Shown here piece after piece: positions 1-9,396 of a stretch of 64,000 nt of DNA (position 1 is its first letter; every line of letters starts with the position of its first letter). This stretch comes from Pachysolen tannophilus NRRL Y-2460 (taxonomy: Eukaryota; Ascomycota; Pichiomycetes; Alaninales; Pachysolenaceae). The notes beneath the pieces are model-generated. The model had not been told where the DNA came from and ran no database searches. It worked only from the letters and a program-made list of their open reading frames with translations. The position numbers were made by a program, and so were the translations under genes. The stretch covers positions 1,022,077-1,086,076 of the forward strand of contig KV454013.1 in assembly GCA_001661245.1 (NCBI GenBank), given 5' to 3'.

Positions 1-2
1 AA

Positions 3-1457
3 AAAATTGGTTCACCAGATTATATTAAAATTGATATTTTTTATAAATTTTCAGTGGAATTATTAATTAGAGAAAGTTATAGATTAAATTTAAATATTAA
101 TGAATTTATAAAAAATACTCATCCAACAACTTTTCCTTCAGAATTTGAAACTCAACTTTCAAAAGATTTTGCAAAAATAACTTCATGTTATAATTTAGAT
201 AATGGAGAACTGTTATTTATTATGGGTAATAATAATACTCCATTATTTTCTTCTTTATTACAAAAATCAACATTAGATGATAGAGAATTAAATATACTGC
301 TGCCATTTCTGAAATCAAAAATTATTCCACATTTACCTCATCCAACAACTCCTGCAAGTACTTTAGGTTATGTTTCTCCTCATTTTCAAAAACAATCTCA
401 ACAAAATCAAATTCTTCCAAATGAAATTATGCAACAATTATTTCATCCAAATTGGTTTGCATTGGCAGCAACAACTTGGATTAAAAATTCTAAAAAAATG
501 GGCGGTTTTGCATTTGCTCCTCAAGTCGATAGTAGTATAAGTATTGTATCTAGTGAATTAAAAGGTTTAACCTGGTTACAACAAGTGGGATTTAGACAAT
601 TGAAACAAATAAGAGAAAAATATCGTGCAGAAGCTCAAGCAGCAGCTGAAGCAAAAGCTAAAGAAGAAGAAGAAGCAGCAAAAGCTAAAGAAGAGGCAGA
701 AGCAGCAGCAAAAGCTAAAGAAGAAGCTCGAGTAGAAGCAGAGAACGCTAAAGAAGAAGACAAAGCAAAAATTGAAAATGGTAATGACAAGGCAAAGACC
801 AAAAAAGTAGAAGAAGAAGAAGAAGCAGAAGAAGCAGAAACCACAATAGCACAGGTGCCTTCATCAGCAGCGGCTTCAAATCCAATTGCAGAATCCACAC
901 CAGCAGATTCACAATTGCTTGATGTAACCACTGATGGGCAAGAAGATTTGCAACTGGACATGGATGTGGTCATGGACATAGATCAAAAAGATGAAGCAGA
1001 AACATCTTTAGACAATGAACTGAAGATAAATTTGAAAAATCTCTTGACTTATAATCCATCCATTTCAGAAGAATCAAACGAAGTACTAACCTCAGTTTTG
1101 AAAGATTTGAGTACACCAAATCAACTACCTTTACAAAAATTAATAAATAAATATTTAATGAATTTAAATTATTTGTCCAGATTGCCAAAACGTAATATGA
1201 AAATTGAAAAATTTTATTATTTCAAAATTTTAAAATTAATTGATATTTTAATTACAAGACATAACATTTCACCAAATGATTTGAAATTGCCAATAAGTAC
1301 TAAACTACCAGTTGTGGTGAATAATTATACAGGTACATTACCTGGCCCTAGTATCACTTTGAATCACAATGATGGTATTAATGGTGGTAGTGGTCATGGT
1401 GGTAGATCCAACAAAACCCATAGATTATCGAGTATTAATAGGAAAGGAAGAAGATGA
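3..1457 (+). CDS. RSC58: Probable RSC chromatin-remodelling subunit Rsc58 (5' end outside window)
   Basis: The reading frame is open from base 3, and no ATG lies near position 54, so the gene starts upstream of the window. The visible part begins with a helical stretch (GSPDYIKIDIFYKFSVELLI) and continues through a conserved-looking block that includes LPHPTTP, LGYVSPHF and FHPNWFAL. An Ala/Glu/Lys-rich stretch at about 625-840 has the periodicity of a long single alpha-helix. A basic, Gly-rich tail follows (GGSGHGGRSNKTHR). In the family, Rsc58 is a fungal-specific RSC subunit with a bromodomain-like N-terminus; RSC is a nuclear ATP-dependent nucleosome remodeller. My assignment rests on the overall pattern and remembered family features, not a diagnostic motif, so it is moderate. 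The next gene is convergent, 143 bases away. Confidence 0.5.
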   Translation, partial: KIGSPDYIKIDIFYKFSVELLIRESYRLNLNINEFIKNTHPTTFPSEFETQLSKDFAKITSCYNLDNGELLFIMGNNNTPLFSSLLQKSTLDDRELNILLPFLKSKIIPHLPHPTTPASTLGYVSPHFQKQSQQNQILPNEIMQQLFHPNWFALAATTWIKNSKKMGGFAFAPQVDSSISIVSSELKGLTWLQQVGFRQLKQIREKYRAEAQAAAEAKAKEEEEAAKAKEEAEAAAKAKEEARVEAENAKEEDKAKIENGNDKAKTKKVEEEEEAEEAETTIAQVPSSAAASNPIAESTPADSQLLDVTTDGQEDLQLDMDVVMDIDQKDEAETSLDNELKINLKNLLTYNPSISEESNEVLTSVLKDLSTPNQLPLQKLINKYLMNLNYLSRLPKRNMKIEKFYYFKILKLIDILITRHNISPNDLKLPISTKLPVVVNNYTGTLPGPSITLNHNDGINGGSGHGGRSNKTHRLSSINRKGRR

Positions 1458-1600
1458 AAAAAAAAAATTTTAAAAAATAAAAAATTTACTGTATAACACA
1501 ATAGAAATGTTATTTCTTCCTTTTGATTTCTCTTTTATTTGTATAATAATAATTAAAAATATTTTCTTTATTAATAAATTATCTATTTGCTTGCCTTTTT

Positions 1601-3169
1601 CTAGAAATTGATATCCTCGCCTCTAGCAAGTTGTATTATCAAATAAATATTTAACAAGCTTATTAACCCCCACGTCAATATACTTGCACAAGTCATAAAA
1701 GTTCCGTTCGTAAAATCAACATATGTCTTCTCTTCGCCATTTCTTGTTTCGTTATCGTTATACCTATTTCCATTAATGTTGTTTCCACCAGTAAGTAAAT
1801 TACTTCTTTCACTTATAACTTCATCGTGTTTGGTGACTTCAACTTTCATATATTGTTTGGAACAAGTAAAATAAATCAACGGCGCACTAACAAATGGTAA
1901 TAACAAGCTTAAAACTACTTGACTAGCGTTTAAAGATTGACCTATTCCTTTTCTTCCAGTGGTGAACACCATGATAAGACATGGTATTATTGCAAGTAAT
2001 CTAGTCAATATTCTACGGATCCAAGGTTTTAACGACCAGTTAATGAATCCCTCAGAAACAATTTGGCCAGCCATAGTACAAATAATACCCGCAGCCTGTC
2101 CACTAAACAACATTGCACAAGAAAACACTAATCCGGCCACAGGTGATATATACAGAGCAAGCATATCGTAAATTGAAAATAAATCGGCATCATCGGCATC
2201 AGGCTTACCATATAATGTTGCACCAGCGACAATCAATATAGCTGAATTTACAAATATTGCAATAAGGAAAAGAGAAACAATCAATTCTGTGTATGAATAC
2301 AGTAAGCAATAGTTTATTGCTTTCAAAGATGGTTTGTATTTCTTGGTTAAATCTCTATGAGTATTCTCTGAAGATAACAATTGCTGCTGATTTTGTTGCT
2401 GCTGCTGTTGCTGCTGACTGTTAGTCAATGAAGGAAATAAAGGTTTATAATATCCATTTTTAACATCATAATCTTTGAGTCTAGGTTGTACCAAAGCACT
2501 TCCCAAGAATAAGCTATGTGGCATCACTGTAGCTCCTAATATTCCCAAACTCAAATACACAGCCTTTTGCTCCAACACCACTTTTGAACTTGGTAAAAAT
2601 CCTAAAAATAATGCCTTCTTATCATCAATATGAATCTTAAACAACAAACTAATAAAACAGAAACATGTAAGTGCCACTAAGGAACTAACAAACAGTTCAA
2701 AAATTCTAACTTGTTTCATAGTACCTTCATCTCTATAAGCAAATAGCACAATTACAACATCCAAAGCTGTTACTAAAATCCCAATTTTCAATGGAATATT
2801 AAACAAAAGCTCAAGAGAAATCGCAGTACCAACAACTTCAGCTAAATCTGTTGCAACAATGGCAATTTCTGTCAATATATATATCAACAAACTAAGACGC
2901 TTATCCATATGTAGCCTGCACATTTCAGCAAGGTTCAAACCTGTTACAGAACCCAATTTAATACATAAAGACTGAAGCAACACCGCAAAAAGATTCGAAA
3001 TACATATAGTAAATAGTAAATGATATTGATAGTTCCCTCCTGCACTCACTGAAGTCGAATAATTTCCTGGGTCCAAATATGCAACACTAACTAATATTCC
3101 AGGACCAATAAACTTTACATATTTAAATATTATTGCCTTAAAAGAAACCCATCTGTCTACTTGATTCAT
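1601..3169 (-). CDS. NRAMP divalent metal transporter (Smf family), copy A
   Basis: This 522-residue protein has about eleven hydrophobic segments and both NRAMP hallmarks. DPGN (residues 33-36) in TM1 and the MPHS motif (about residue 216) in TM6 form the Mn2+/Fe2+ site of Smf1/2/3 transporters. Proton-coupled uptake of manganese, iron and related metals at the plasma or an internal membrane is expected. The N-terminal tail is very short. A Gln-rich insertion (about residues 253-267) lies in the loop after TM6. A second, longer paralogue lies directly upstream on the same strand, so this is a tandem duplicate. The ATG at 3167-3169 is the first in frame and precedes the start of homology closely. 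Family is certain; which Smf paralogue is not. Confidence 0.93.
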   Translation of the reverse strand: MNQVDRWVSFKAIIFKYVKFIGPGILVSVAYLDPGNYSTSVSAGGNYQYHLLFTICISNLFAVLLQSLCIKLGSVTGLNLAEMCRLHMDKRLSLLIYILTEIAIVATDLAEVVGTAISLELLFNIPLKIGILVTALDVVIVLFAYRDEGTMKQVRIFELFVSSLVALTCFCFISLLFKIHIDDKKALFLGFLPSSKVVLEQKAVYLSLGILGATVMPHSLFLGSALVQPRLKDYDVKNGYYKPLFPSLTNSQQQQQQQQNQQQLLSSENTHRDLTKKYKPSLKAINYCLLYSYTELIVSLFLIAIFVNSAILIVAGATLYGKPDADDADLFSIYDMLALYISPVAGLVFSCAMLFSGQAAGIICTMAGQIVSEGFINWSLKPWIRRILTRLLAIIPCLIMVFTTGRKGIGQSLNASQVVLSLLLPFVSAPLIYFTCSKQYMKVEVTKHDEVISERSNLLTGGNNINGNRYNDNETRNGEEKTYVDFTNGTFMTCASILTWGLISLLNIYLIIQLARGEDINF

Positions 3170-3741
3170 GACAACTTTCTTTAACGTTCTAATTTCTCTT
3201 TATCTAGTCTACTCTAGTCTAGTCTAGTCCAGTCCAATACCCAATCTACTACTCCTTAAAACTTAAACCCTTCACTGTTCTTTACAGCTTTTAATCAATA
3301 TATAAAGTAATAGAAAGAAATGTTTTTGTCTCTTCACCAACTTAACGTGTATTATACTTTAGGCATCCAGTGCGGCTCATTTCTAAAGAAAGTTCACATT
3401 CTTTTTGAGCGGTCTTCACCAGGTGATGGAGGTCAATAGAACTAGACATAGGATTAGGAAAAGGTAGATATAAAAGTGTGTTTTTCGATCAGATGTTTGA
3501 TAGATTGTCTATAGAGAGATATTTTAGTAGAATTTGGAAGAACTTTAGCAGAAACTTAACAGCTCTGGTCATTTTTTTAACCACAAAGCCATATACATTA
3601 TTACATTTGAAGAAAAAAAAAGAAAGCAAAAAGCAAAATCATTAAAAGAACAAGAAACTCCAAAGCAAATGACGACAGACCACCCAGGCGGAATAAGAAA
3701 AAAAAAACAGTGATTTCAACCAGTTAGCATGATTGTTTTAA
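3170..3741. other. Intergenic region between the two SMF genes
   Basis: This 572-base stretch holds the promoter of SMF copy A (minus strand) and the 3' end of SMF copy B. Apart from the TCTAG repeat near its left end I see A-rich and T-rich stretches only, and no small gene. Confidence 0.7.
3203..3235. repeat. TCTAG/TAGTC pentamer microsatellite in SMF copy A promoter
   Basis: TCTAG units repeat imperfectly about six times, 35-65 bases upstream of the SMF copy A start codon. The same pentamer repeat occurs at 21102-21148. Confidence 0.85.
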
Positions 3742-5559
3742 TTAGATACCGTCTCTAGCGACTTGGACTATGGCATATATGTTCAACATACTGATGAATA
3801 TCCATACCAGGGTTGCAATGACAGTAGTTACCCAATTGTTTGCTACGATTTTATATTTCTTATCTGTTACCTCGTTTTCATTTTCGGAGTATCTTCTGTG
3901 AGTGTAATTATTTGTGATGGTAGTTTCTGGATGTTGCGTATCAACATTGCTATTATTAGTTTCATTTTCTAAATCATTTAATTCAATTTCATGGAAAATG
4001 TTATCAGAATTTTTATTTTTATTGTCGTTATCGTTATCATTATTTGGTCTATGGAAATCATTATTTGAAATATCAACTCTCATAATTTTTTTACTGCTTG
4101 TAAAATATATTAAAGGTGCAATCAAAAATGGTAATAATATGGATAATACAACCTGACTTGCATTTAAAGCATTACTCAATCCACTTTTACCAATACATAG
4201 AGTAATAATTAAACAAGGTACAATTGCTATTGATCGAGTTGCTAATCTTCTTTGCCAAGGTTTTAAATTCCAATTAATGTGACCTTCAGAGACAATTTGA
4301 CCTGCAATTGTACAAACAATACCGGCCGATTGTCCCGAACAAAGTAATGCTAACATGAAAACAGTTGATACTGCTGGAGATATAGTTTGTGCTAATAACG
4401 TATGAATAGTATACAAGTCTGCATCAATTGCTTGTTCTGTACCATATAACGTAGATCCTGCAACTATTAATATTGCTGAATTAACGAAAAGAGCAAATGT
4501 AAATAAATTTAAAGCCAATTCTATAATTGAAAATTTTAATGCATATTTGATAGCTTTAAGACTTGGTTTATAATCAAAATATGATTCTTCATTTTCTTCT
4601 GCATTTTCTGATAATTGTATATACCCATTTTGTAAATCGTATTCTCTTAATCTTGGTTGTACCAAACCAGAACCCAAGAATAGAGAATGAGGCATAACCG
4701 TTGCACCCAAGATAGAAGCTGCAGTATATATCCCACCATTTTGAAGTATTTCACTTGAAGGTAAATAACCTCTAAAGATTTTCCCAACTGATTGTTGAGG
4801 GATATATGATAATTCAATACAAAAGCAAACCACAACGGCAAGAACTAATACTGCAACAGCGTATTCAAACATTTTAACAAATTTCAAAGAAGATCCTGGT
4901 CTATATGCCATCAACACAAATAACACATCTGTTATTGTCAATATTACACCAGCAGGTAACGGAACTTTTATCAATACGTTAAGAGCAATGGCAGTTCCTA
5001 TAACTTCAGCAATATCTGTTGCAACAATAGCACATTCGGCAAATGCATAAATTGTATAGTTCAACCAATTTGGTAAATATAATCGACATGCTCTTGAAAG
5101 GTCTAACCCAGTAACTGAACCTAATTTAATACATAAAGTCTGTAAGAAAATAGCAATAATATTAGACAACAAGATAACAAATAATAATGAAAACTTATTT
5201 GAAGCACCACCAGAGATATCTGTAGAATAATTTCCAGGATCCATATAAGCAACACTAATCATTAATCCTGGACCAACAAATGAAATATACTTGCCCAAAA
5301 TTTTCTTCAACGTAGCCCATTTTCCACCACCATTCTGATTTCCAGTTTGACATCCATCTTGGTTCTTAGTTTCTTCATTTAATCCTTGATTCTGGTTATT
5401 CTCATGTTCTTCTTTACTAATAGTCGTATTATGTGAAGGTTTCCTATTCACCGGACTAGACCCACTAATCCCCCCATATAATGTGTGTGTTAACATTTCA
5501 TTTGGAGGAAGATCAACAGAGTGATTATAATGGTCATTATGATGATTATGGATACTCAT
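3742..5559 (-). CDS. NRAMP divalent metal transporter (Smf family), copy B
   Basis: This 605-residue paralogue of the neighbouring gene has DPGNY at about residues 107-111 and the TM6 motif MPHSLFLGSGLVQPRL at about 288. It differs by a roughly 95-residue hydrophilic N-terminal tail rich in His, Asn and Gly. A second hydrophilic, Asn/Asp-rich segment (DNDNDNKNKN) lies before the last TM. In yeast Smf1/Smf2, cytosolic tails and Bsd2/Rsp5-dependent sorting control levels; the long tails here could do the same, which is inference. Expected role: proton-coupled uptake of Mn2+, Fe2+ or other divalent metals. Length fits Smf1/Smf2 better than Smf3. The ATG at 5557-5559 opens the frame. Confidence 0.94.
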   Translation of the reverse strand: MSIHNHHNDHYNHSVDLPPNEMLTHTLYGGISGSSPVNRKPSHNTTISKEEHENNQNQGLNEETKNQDGCQTGNQNGGGKWATLKKILGKYISFVGPGLMISVAYMDPGNYSTDISGGASNKFSLLFVILLSNIIAIFLQTLCIKLGSVTGLDLSRACRLYLPNWLNYTIYAFAECAIVATDIAEVIGTAIALNVLIKVPLPAGVILTITDVLFVLMAYRPGSSLKFVKMFEYAVAVLVLAVVVCFCIELSYIPQQSVGKIFRGYLPSSEILQNGGIYTAASILGATVMPHSLFLGSGLVQPRLREYDLQNGYIQLSENAEENEESYFDYKPSLKAIKYALKFSIIELALNLFTFALFVNSAILIVAGSTLYGTEQAIDADLYTIHTLLAQTISPAVSTVFMLALLCSGQSAGIVCTIAGQIVSEGHINWNLKPWQRRLATRSIAIVPCLIITLCIGKSGLSNALNASQVVLSILLPFLIAPLIYFTSSKKIMRVDISNNDFHRPNNDNDNDNKNKNSDNIFHEIELNDLENETNNSNVDTQHPETTITNNYTHRRYSENENEVTDKKYKIVANNWVTTVIATLVWIFISMLNIYAIVQVARDGI

Positions 5560-5753
5560 TCTGATTTATTAAGAAAGTACCCATAGTATCAGTTTTTTAA
5601 TAAAAAGATAACTTGAACATGGTTTATTTATCACCGCCGAATTTTTCATCACCATTTTACCAATTTACTGGCTCCTAACAAATTTGAACAGAATCCACGT
5701 CAGAACAAATTTTATAAGAAAACCTCATCATCATCTATGTTAGCAAAGATCGA

Positions 5754-5785
5754 TGCTACAATGCTACAATGCTACAATGCTAGAG
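5754..5785. repeat. 8-bp tandem repeat (ATGCTACA)
   Basis: Three full copies of ATGCTACA are followed by a partial fourth, about 200 bases upstream of SMF copy B. No function is evident. Confidence 0.85.
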
Positions 5786-6315
5786 GGGAAACAGGGTCTG
5801 TGATTATGAAGAGAGATTGAGTTTAACGTATACAGTTTCTTCAAAACATTTGCTCGGTGAGTTCGGATCTTAAATGCTCATAGAATTATTTAATAAACTG
5901 TGACCTCTCCAACATTCAGAAAGAGAATTCTTACTGAACAACAAACCAAACACTAGTTTGCGATCAAAAGATTTAACCATGGAACGTACGGTCCAGTCTG
6001 GAGATTTTTTTTCTTTTCTTTTTCTTTTGAACTTGTTCAATTGTGATATTGCAAATACAAGTCATCGTTACGTATTACATAGTTTTGTTCTTTTTTTTTA
6101 TATATTTTATTTTCAAGTGCAGGCATCATTCATGAAATATGTATGTAGAGTATGCGAACATAATTCAACTACGATAAAAAGAAAACCCAAAACAAGGTTG
6201 AAAACTCAGCAATTTTTGGTCATTGTAAATCTTCAAGAGAAACAGATTTTAATATAAATGTTCAGGGTCTCTTTTTTTATTACTTAAAATCAATCATTCT
6301 TAACTTTTTTTTATT

Positions 6316-6353
<38 letters not shown>

Positions 6354-6690
6354 AAAGTCCTAAGGGGTACAGTATAGTGTAGAGTATATAGTTCACCCTG
6401 TTTGTTTCTGATCTTGATCTCAGTGATGTGAGTCAATTGCTCTTGGTCATCAATTGCGTCTCATCATACCTTTTAGCCTCTCTCACATAAACCTTACAAG
6501 CCAATGTTATCGAGGAGGCGAGTTTAAAAGATTTCCCAGTTTAGGATTCATGAAAACATAGTTGCTATGGAGAAACAAGGAAACTAAAAAAAAAGATTTC
6601 TTTAATATTGACTGCGGATTACATCTGATCCGGATCAATGATCAATGATCAATGATTGATCAAAACCCATTAGGCTTATAGTGAAAGAAG

Positions 6691-6722
6691 GCTGGTCTAA
6701 AAGATATTCCATGCATTGCTGG
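6691..6722 (+). promoter_or_regulatory. Paired GCTGG cores (possible Ace2/Swi5 sites) upstream of PIR
   Basis: GCTGGT at 6691-6696 (reverse ACCAGC) and GCTGG at 6718-6722 (reverse CCAGC, followed by A) lie 27 bases apart, about 620-650 bases before the PIR start. Swi5/Ace2 bind ACCAGC-type sites, and PIR genes are known M/G1 targets in baker's yeast. That these sites are used here is inference; the core is only five bases long. Confidence 0.45.
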
Positions 6723-6747
6723 AAAATCTTGATTTTGTAGGGACCTT

Positions 6748-6777
6748 GGGCCCAGTGGGCCCTGGCCTTAAAAGGCC
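6748..6777. promoter_or_regulatory. GC palindrome block upstream of PIR
   Basis: GGGCCC occurs twice (6748-6753 and 6757-6762), three bases apart. GGCCTT-AA-AAGGCC (6764-6777) follows. Such GC-rich palindromes stand out in this AT-rich spacer. The binding factor is unknown. Confidence 0.5.
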
Positions 6778-6908
6778 GGGAGCAACCCAAAATTGATAGT
6801 TTTTTTTTTCAACCATGGTGATCAGTTAGTCTCTTGGCATCGCCTCTGTTATTCCCACTTGTACTGGTACACTGGTATGACTATTTCCCGATTGGGTTTA
6901 ATTGACAA

Positions 6909-6934
6909 TGTTTACAACTTTCCTAAACAGGAAA
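6909..6934 (-). promoter_or_regulatory. Mcm1-forkhead composite site upstream of PIR
   Basis: Read on the minus strand there is a CC(N6)GG Mcm1/MADS box, CCTGTTTAGG flanked by TTT and AAA (6919-6934). Three bases later comes a forkhead core, GTAAACA (6909-6915). This order and tight spacing match the known Mcm1-Fkh2 elements of CLB2-cluster genes such as SWI5. It lies about 405-430 bases before the PIR ATG. The sequence match is direct; use in this yeast is inferred. Confidence 0.6.
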
Positions 6935-7337
6935 AGTACCTTAATGGTAAGATGCATCTACATCTTTAATACCAGTAAAAAGACTATAATTTTACCGAGA
7001 GACTATTTTAAGATTTTCTATTTTTAGTGCTTTTTCGTCAAGAAGATGGAGGGGGACTGGTTGGGCTGAATCAGTTTTTAGTTGAATAATGATCTTCAAG
7101 ATGTGCTTTGGAAGTTATTATAAAAAGACCGTGAATCCACTTTTTCATCTTCTTACTTTTAGTTCATTTTTTCAACAGTTAAACTTAAGATTTTTTCAAA
7201 AGTAAGAAAGTAAGAAAGAATAATAATAATAACAATAATATCATATATAATTAAAGAAAAGAAAAAAAAAGTTCAAAACAATTCAAATCAAATCATAAGA
7301 GATTTTATTTTAAAGAATTTAATTTAAATAAAAGAAA

Positions 7338-8315
7338 ATGCAATACAGATTATCAACTTTAGCTGCTTTAGGTTTCGCTGGTCAAGCTCTTGCTGCTTAT
7401 ATTCCATCTGAACCATGGACCACTTTGACGCCATCGGCTTCAGCTCCAAGTGGTGCTGTTACCGACTACGCTTCTTCATTCGGTATTGCTGTTCAACCAG
7501 TTTCTACTAGCAGTTCATCAGGTGCTGCTTCTACAACTGCTGCTCTTGTCAAGAGAGCTGTTGTTACACAAATTGCTGATGGTCAAATTCAAGCTACAAC
7601 AGGGACAAGTAGTACTACCAGCACTAAATCCTCTTCAAGCACTAAAACCATTATAACAACCACTGCAAATGTTGTCACTCAAATTGGTGACGGTCAAATT
7701 CAAGCCGCTACCACCACAACAACACCATCAAGTACTAGTACCAGTTCAACTAGTACATTAACAACTGCTAACGTTGTTACTCAAATTGGTGATGGTCAAA
7801 TCCAGGCTGCTACAACAACATCAACAGCTTCATCATCATCATCATCATCAAAAACTACTAGTACTGCTGAAGTTGTCACTCAAATTGGTGATGGTCAAAT
7901 TCAAGCTACCACTTCTACTTCAACAGGTTCAGAAACTTCTACATCAGAAACATCAGCAGCTGCTTCAGCAACTTCGAGTCTGTCTTCAAACTCAACATCT
8001 TATGCTACTTCAGTTGCATGTGAAACAAGTGATACTTTAACTTTAAGTTTAAACAATTCTATCTTGACTGATATAAAGGGAAGAATTGGTTCTATTGTTG
8101 CAAACAGACAATTCCAATTTGATGGTCCACCTCCACAAGCCGGTGCTATTTACGCTGCTGGATGGTCCATTACTGAAGATGGTTACTTAGCCATCGGTAA
8201 CAGCACTATTTTCTACCAATGTTTATCCGGAGATTTCTACAACTTATACGATGAATCAATTGGTGCTCAATGTACTGAAGTCTACTTAGGTATTGTTGAC
8301 CTTATCTCATGTTAG
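7338..8315 (+). CDS. PIR1: PIR family covalently linked cell-wall protein
   Basis: The 325-residue secreted protein has a signal peptide (residues 1-19, ending QALA), a Kex2 site (KR at 72-73) and four PIR repeats with core Q-I-[AG]-D-G-Q-I-Q (78-85, 115-122, 149-156, 182-189). Ser/Thr-rich spacers suited to O-mannosylation separate the repeats. The C-terminal domain has four cysteines at 228, 295, 312 and 325, spaced exactly C-x66-C-x16-C-x12-C, the Pir signature. Pir proteins are linked to beta-1,3-glucan through a Gln in the repeat and are released by mild alkali. A CTG at residue 215 lies inside a Ser run and fits Ser decoding. The upstream region carries cell-cycle-type sites (see 6691-6722 and 6909-6934). 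The symbol is by family; the paralogue number is a guess. Confidence 0.93.
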   Translation: MQYRLSTLAALGFAGQALAAYIPSEPWTTLTPSASAPSGAVTDYASSFGIAVQPVSTSSSSGAASTTAALVKRAVVTQIADGQIQATTGTSSTTSTKSSSSTKTIITTTANVVTQIGDGQIQAATTTTTPSSTSTSSTSTLTTANVVTQIGDGQIQAATTTSTASSSSSSSKTTSTAEVVTQIGDGQIQATTSTSTGSETSTSETSAAASATSSLSSNSTSYATSVACETSDTLTLSLNNSILTDIKGRIGSIVANRQFQFDGPPPQAGAIYAAGWSITEDGYLAIGNSTIFYQCLSGDFYNLYDESIGAQCTEVYLGIVDLISC

Positions 8316-8564
8316 ATTTCATGATTACATTTTAAAACAAAAAGGCAAAATGGTTTCGTTTGCTATTGTGGTTTGCATTTAAATAAATAAAATTTTATCT
8401 TCTCTTTTATTCTCGTGGTTTTACAAAAATATCAATTTCTTCGGATTTTGCATGTGTTATTAGATATGGGTTAGCTGTTACTTACTTTTTACTTTAGACT
8501 TTCATCAGATACGAACGTTTATTTTTATATTTCATACATAAACGTATATAGTTTTCATTATTAC

Positions 8565-8597
<33 letters not shown>

Positions 8598-8736
8598 CAT
8601 TTTTATATAAAAGATATATATATTTGAGTTGAATTGAAAAAAAAGAAAAAAAAAAAAAAAATAAAAACATATTTGTGATTCTATGAAATAATGTAGAAGA
8701 TGTAGAAATTGTGAAAAAAATAGGCAAATTAATTAA
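8316..8736. other. Convergent 3' region between PIR and SWM1, with AAT microsatellite
   Basis: This spacer holds two 3' ends. An (ATT)n run at about 8560-8597 is the main feature, and an A-rich run lies at about 8638-8660. A 77-codon minus-strand open frame here is made largely of that microsatellite and is not credible. Confidence 0.7.
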
Positions 8737-9396
8737 TTACCTGATGATTCTAGTAATTGGAGTTTGATAATGGTTTTTTCTTGTATTTCTCGATATTGGA
8801 GTAGAAGATAAATCACTCGCAGTGCTAGCACTTCTCATGACTATATCGTTTGCTTCATCGGTCTTGGTATTTAGCGGAACGCCATTATTATCGCCATCAT
8901 CATCACTGTCATCACCATCAAAGTCAAAAGAATCATCATTAGTACCACTGGTATCGTTGTTATTATGATCATTATCTACAGACAATGCTTGCTTATTTAA
9001 ATGTTTCAAAATCGTATTATCTCGTATATCACCACTGCTATTATTATTGTTGGCCTCATTCAAAAAAATTTGTAAATCTAAATCTTGCCATATATTATTT
9101 GTCAATAATTTCTTACCAAGTCCATTCAATCCATTGATATTGGCGCTTCCTCCAAACTGTTGATTCAAATATGGCCGATTGCTGGCTAATTCTTCTTCAT
9201 CCTCCTCATCTATCAATATCGCATTCTTCAAGAAATTAGAATTTTGAAACTGCATCGATTGTTGCTGCTGTAACAAGATAGCATTAAAATCTATATCATT
9301 AAATGGTAATTTATCGTTGATCCATCTCTCCAAATATAATACATGATGAGAGTTCGACATATGTATATAGTTCTTCTGAGAATCCCTTGCCGGCAT
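8737..9396 (-). CDS. SWM1: Anaphase-promoting complex subunit Swm1/Apc13
   Basis: The N-terminal part (YLERWINDKLPFNDIDFNAI) and a later block (NNIWQDLDLQIFLNEA, about residue 100) match the two conserved pieces of Apc13: DKLPYEDV... and KWTDLALQYLHE in the human protein. Apc13/Swm1 is a small scaffold subunit that steadies the TPR arm of the APC/C ubiquitin ligase in mitosis and meiosis. The protein here is 219 residues, longer than the human one because of Asn/Asp-rich insertions. It ends in Ile-Arg, like the IR tails that other APC/C partners insert into TPR subunits. ATGs exist at 9396 and 9360; the homology starts just after the second, so 9360 may be the true start. The MLH2-like gene diverges 244 bases away. 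Confidence 0.75.
   Translation of the reverse strand: MPARDSQKNYIHMSNSHHVLYLERWINDKLPFNDIDFNAILLQQQQSMQFQNSNFLKNAILIDEEDEEELASNRPYLNQQFGGSANINGLNGLGKKLLTNNIWQDLDLQIFLNEANNNNSSGDIRDNTILKHLNKQALSVDNDHNNNDTSGTNDDSFDFDGDDSDDDGDNNGVPLNTKTDEANDIVMRSASTASDLSSTPISRNTRKNHYQTPITRIIR

Larger units (their letters stand above)
5560..7337. other. Long intergenic/promoter region (SMF copy B and PIR, divergent)
   Basis: This is a 1.78-kb divergent spacer. It holds an 8-bp tandem repeat (ATGCTACA, 5754-5785), a long T run followed by an A run (about 6310-6355), and a TGAGTCA (Gcn4/AP-1 type) at 6429-6435. Further along are a 7-bp tandem repeat (ATCAATG, about 6634-6657), two GCTGG cores (6691-6722), a dense GC palindrome block (6748-6777) and an Mcm1-forkhead composite (6909-6934). 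A 99-codon open frame at 5958-6257 looks like chance. The PIR leader just before 7338 is A-rich, as in highly expressed yeast genes. Confidence 0.75.

Noticed and set aside
635-979. 114-codon minus-strand open frame
   Set aside because: Antisense of the Ala/Glu/Lys repeat in the RSC58-like gene; its Ser/Ala/Leu repeats are a by-product.
5958-6257. 99-codon plus-strand open frame
   Set aside because: Low-complexity, Phe-rich from T runs, no domain, inside a promoter-type spacer; likely chance.
8494-8727. 77-codon minus-strand open frame with poly-Asn
   Set aside because: Made mostly of the AAT microsatellite and A/T runs.
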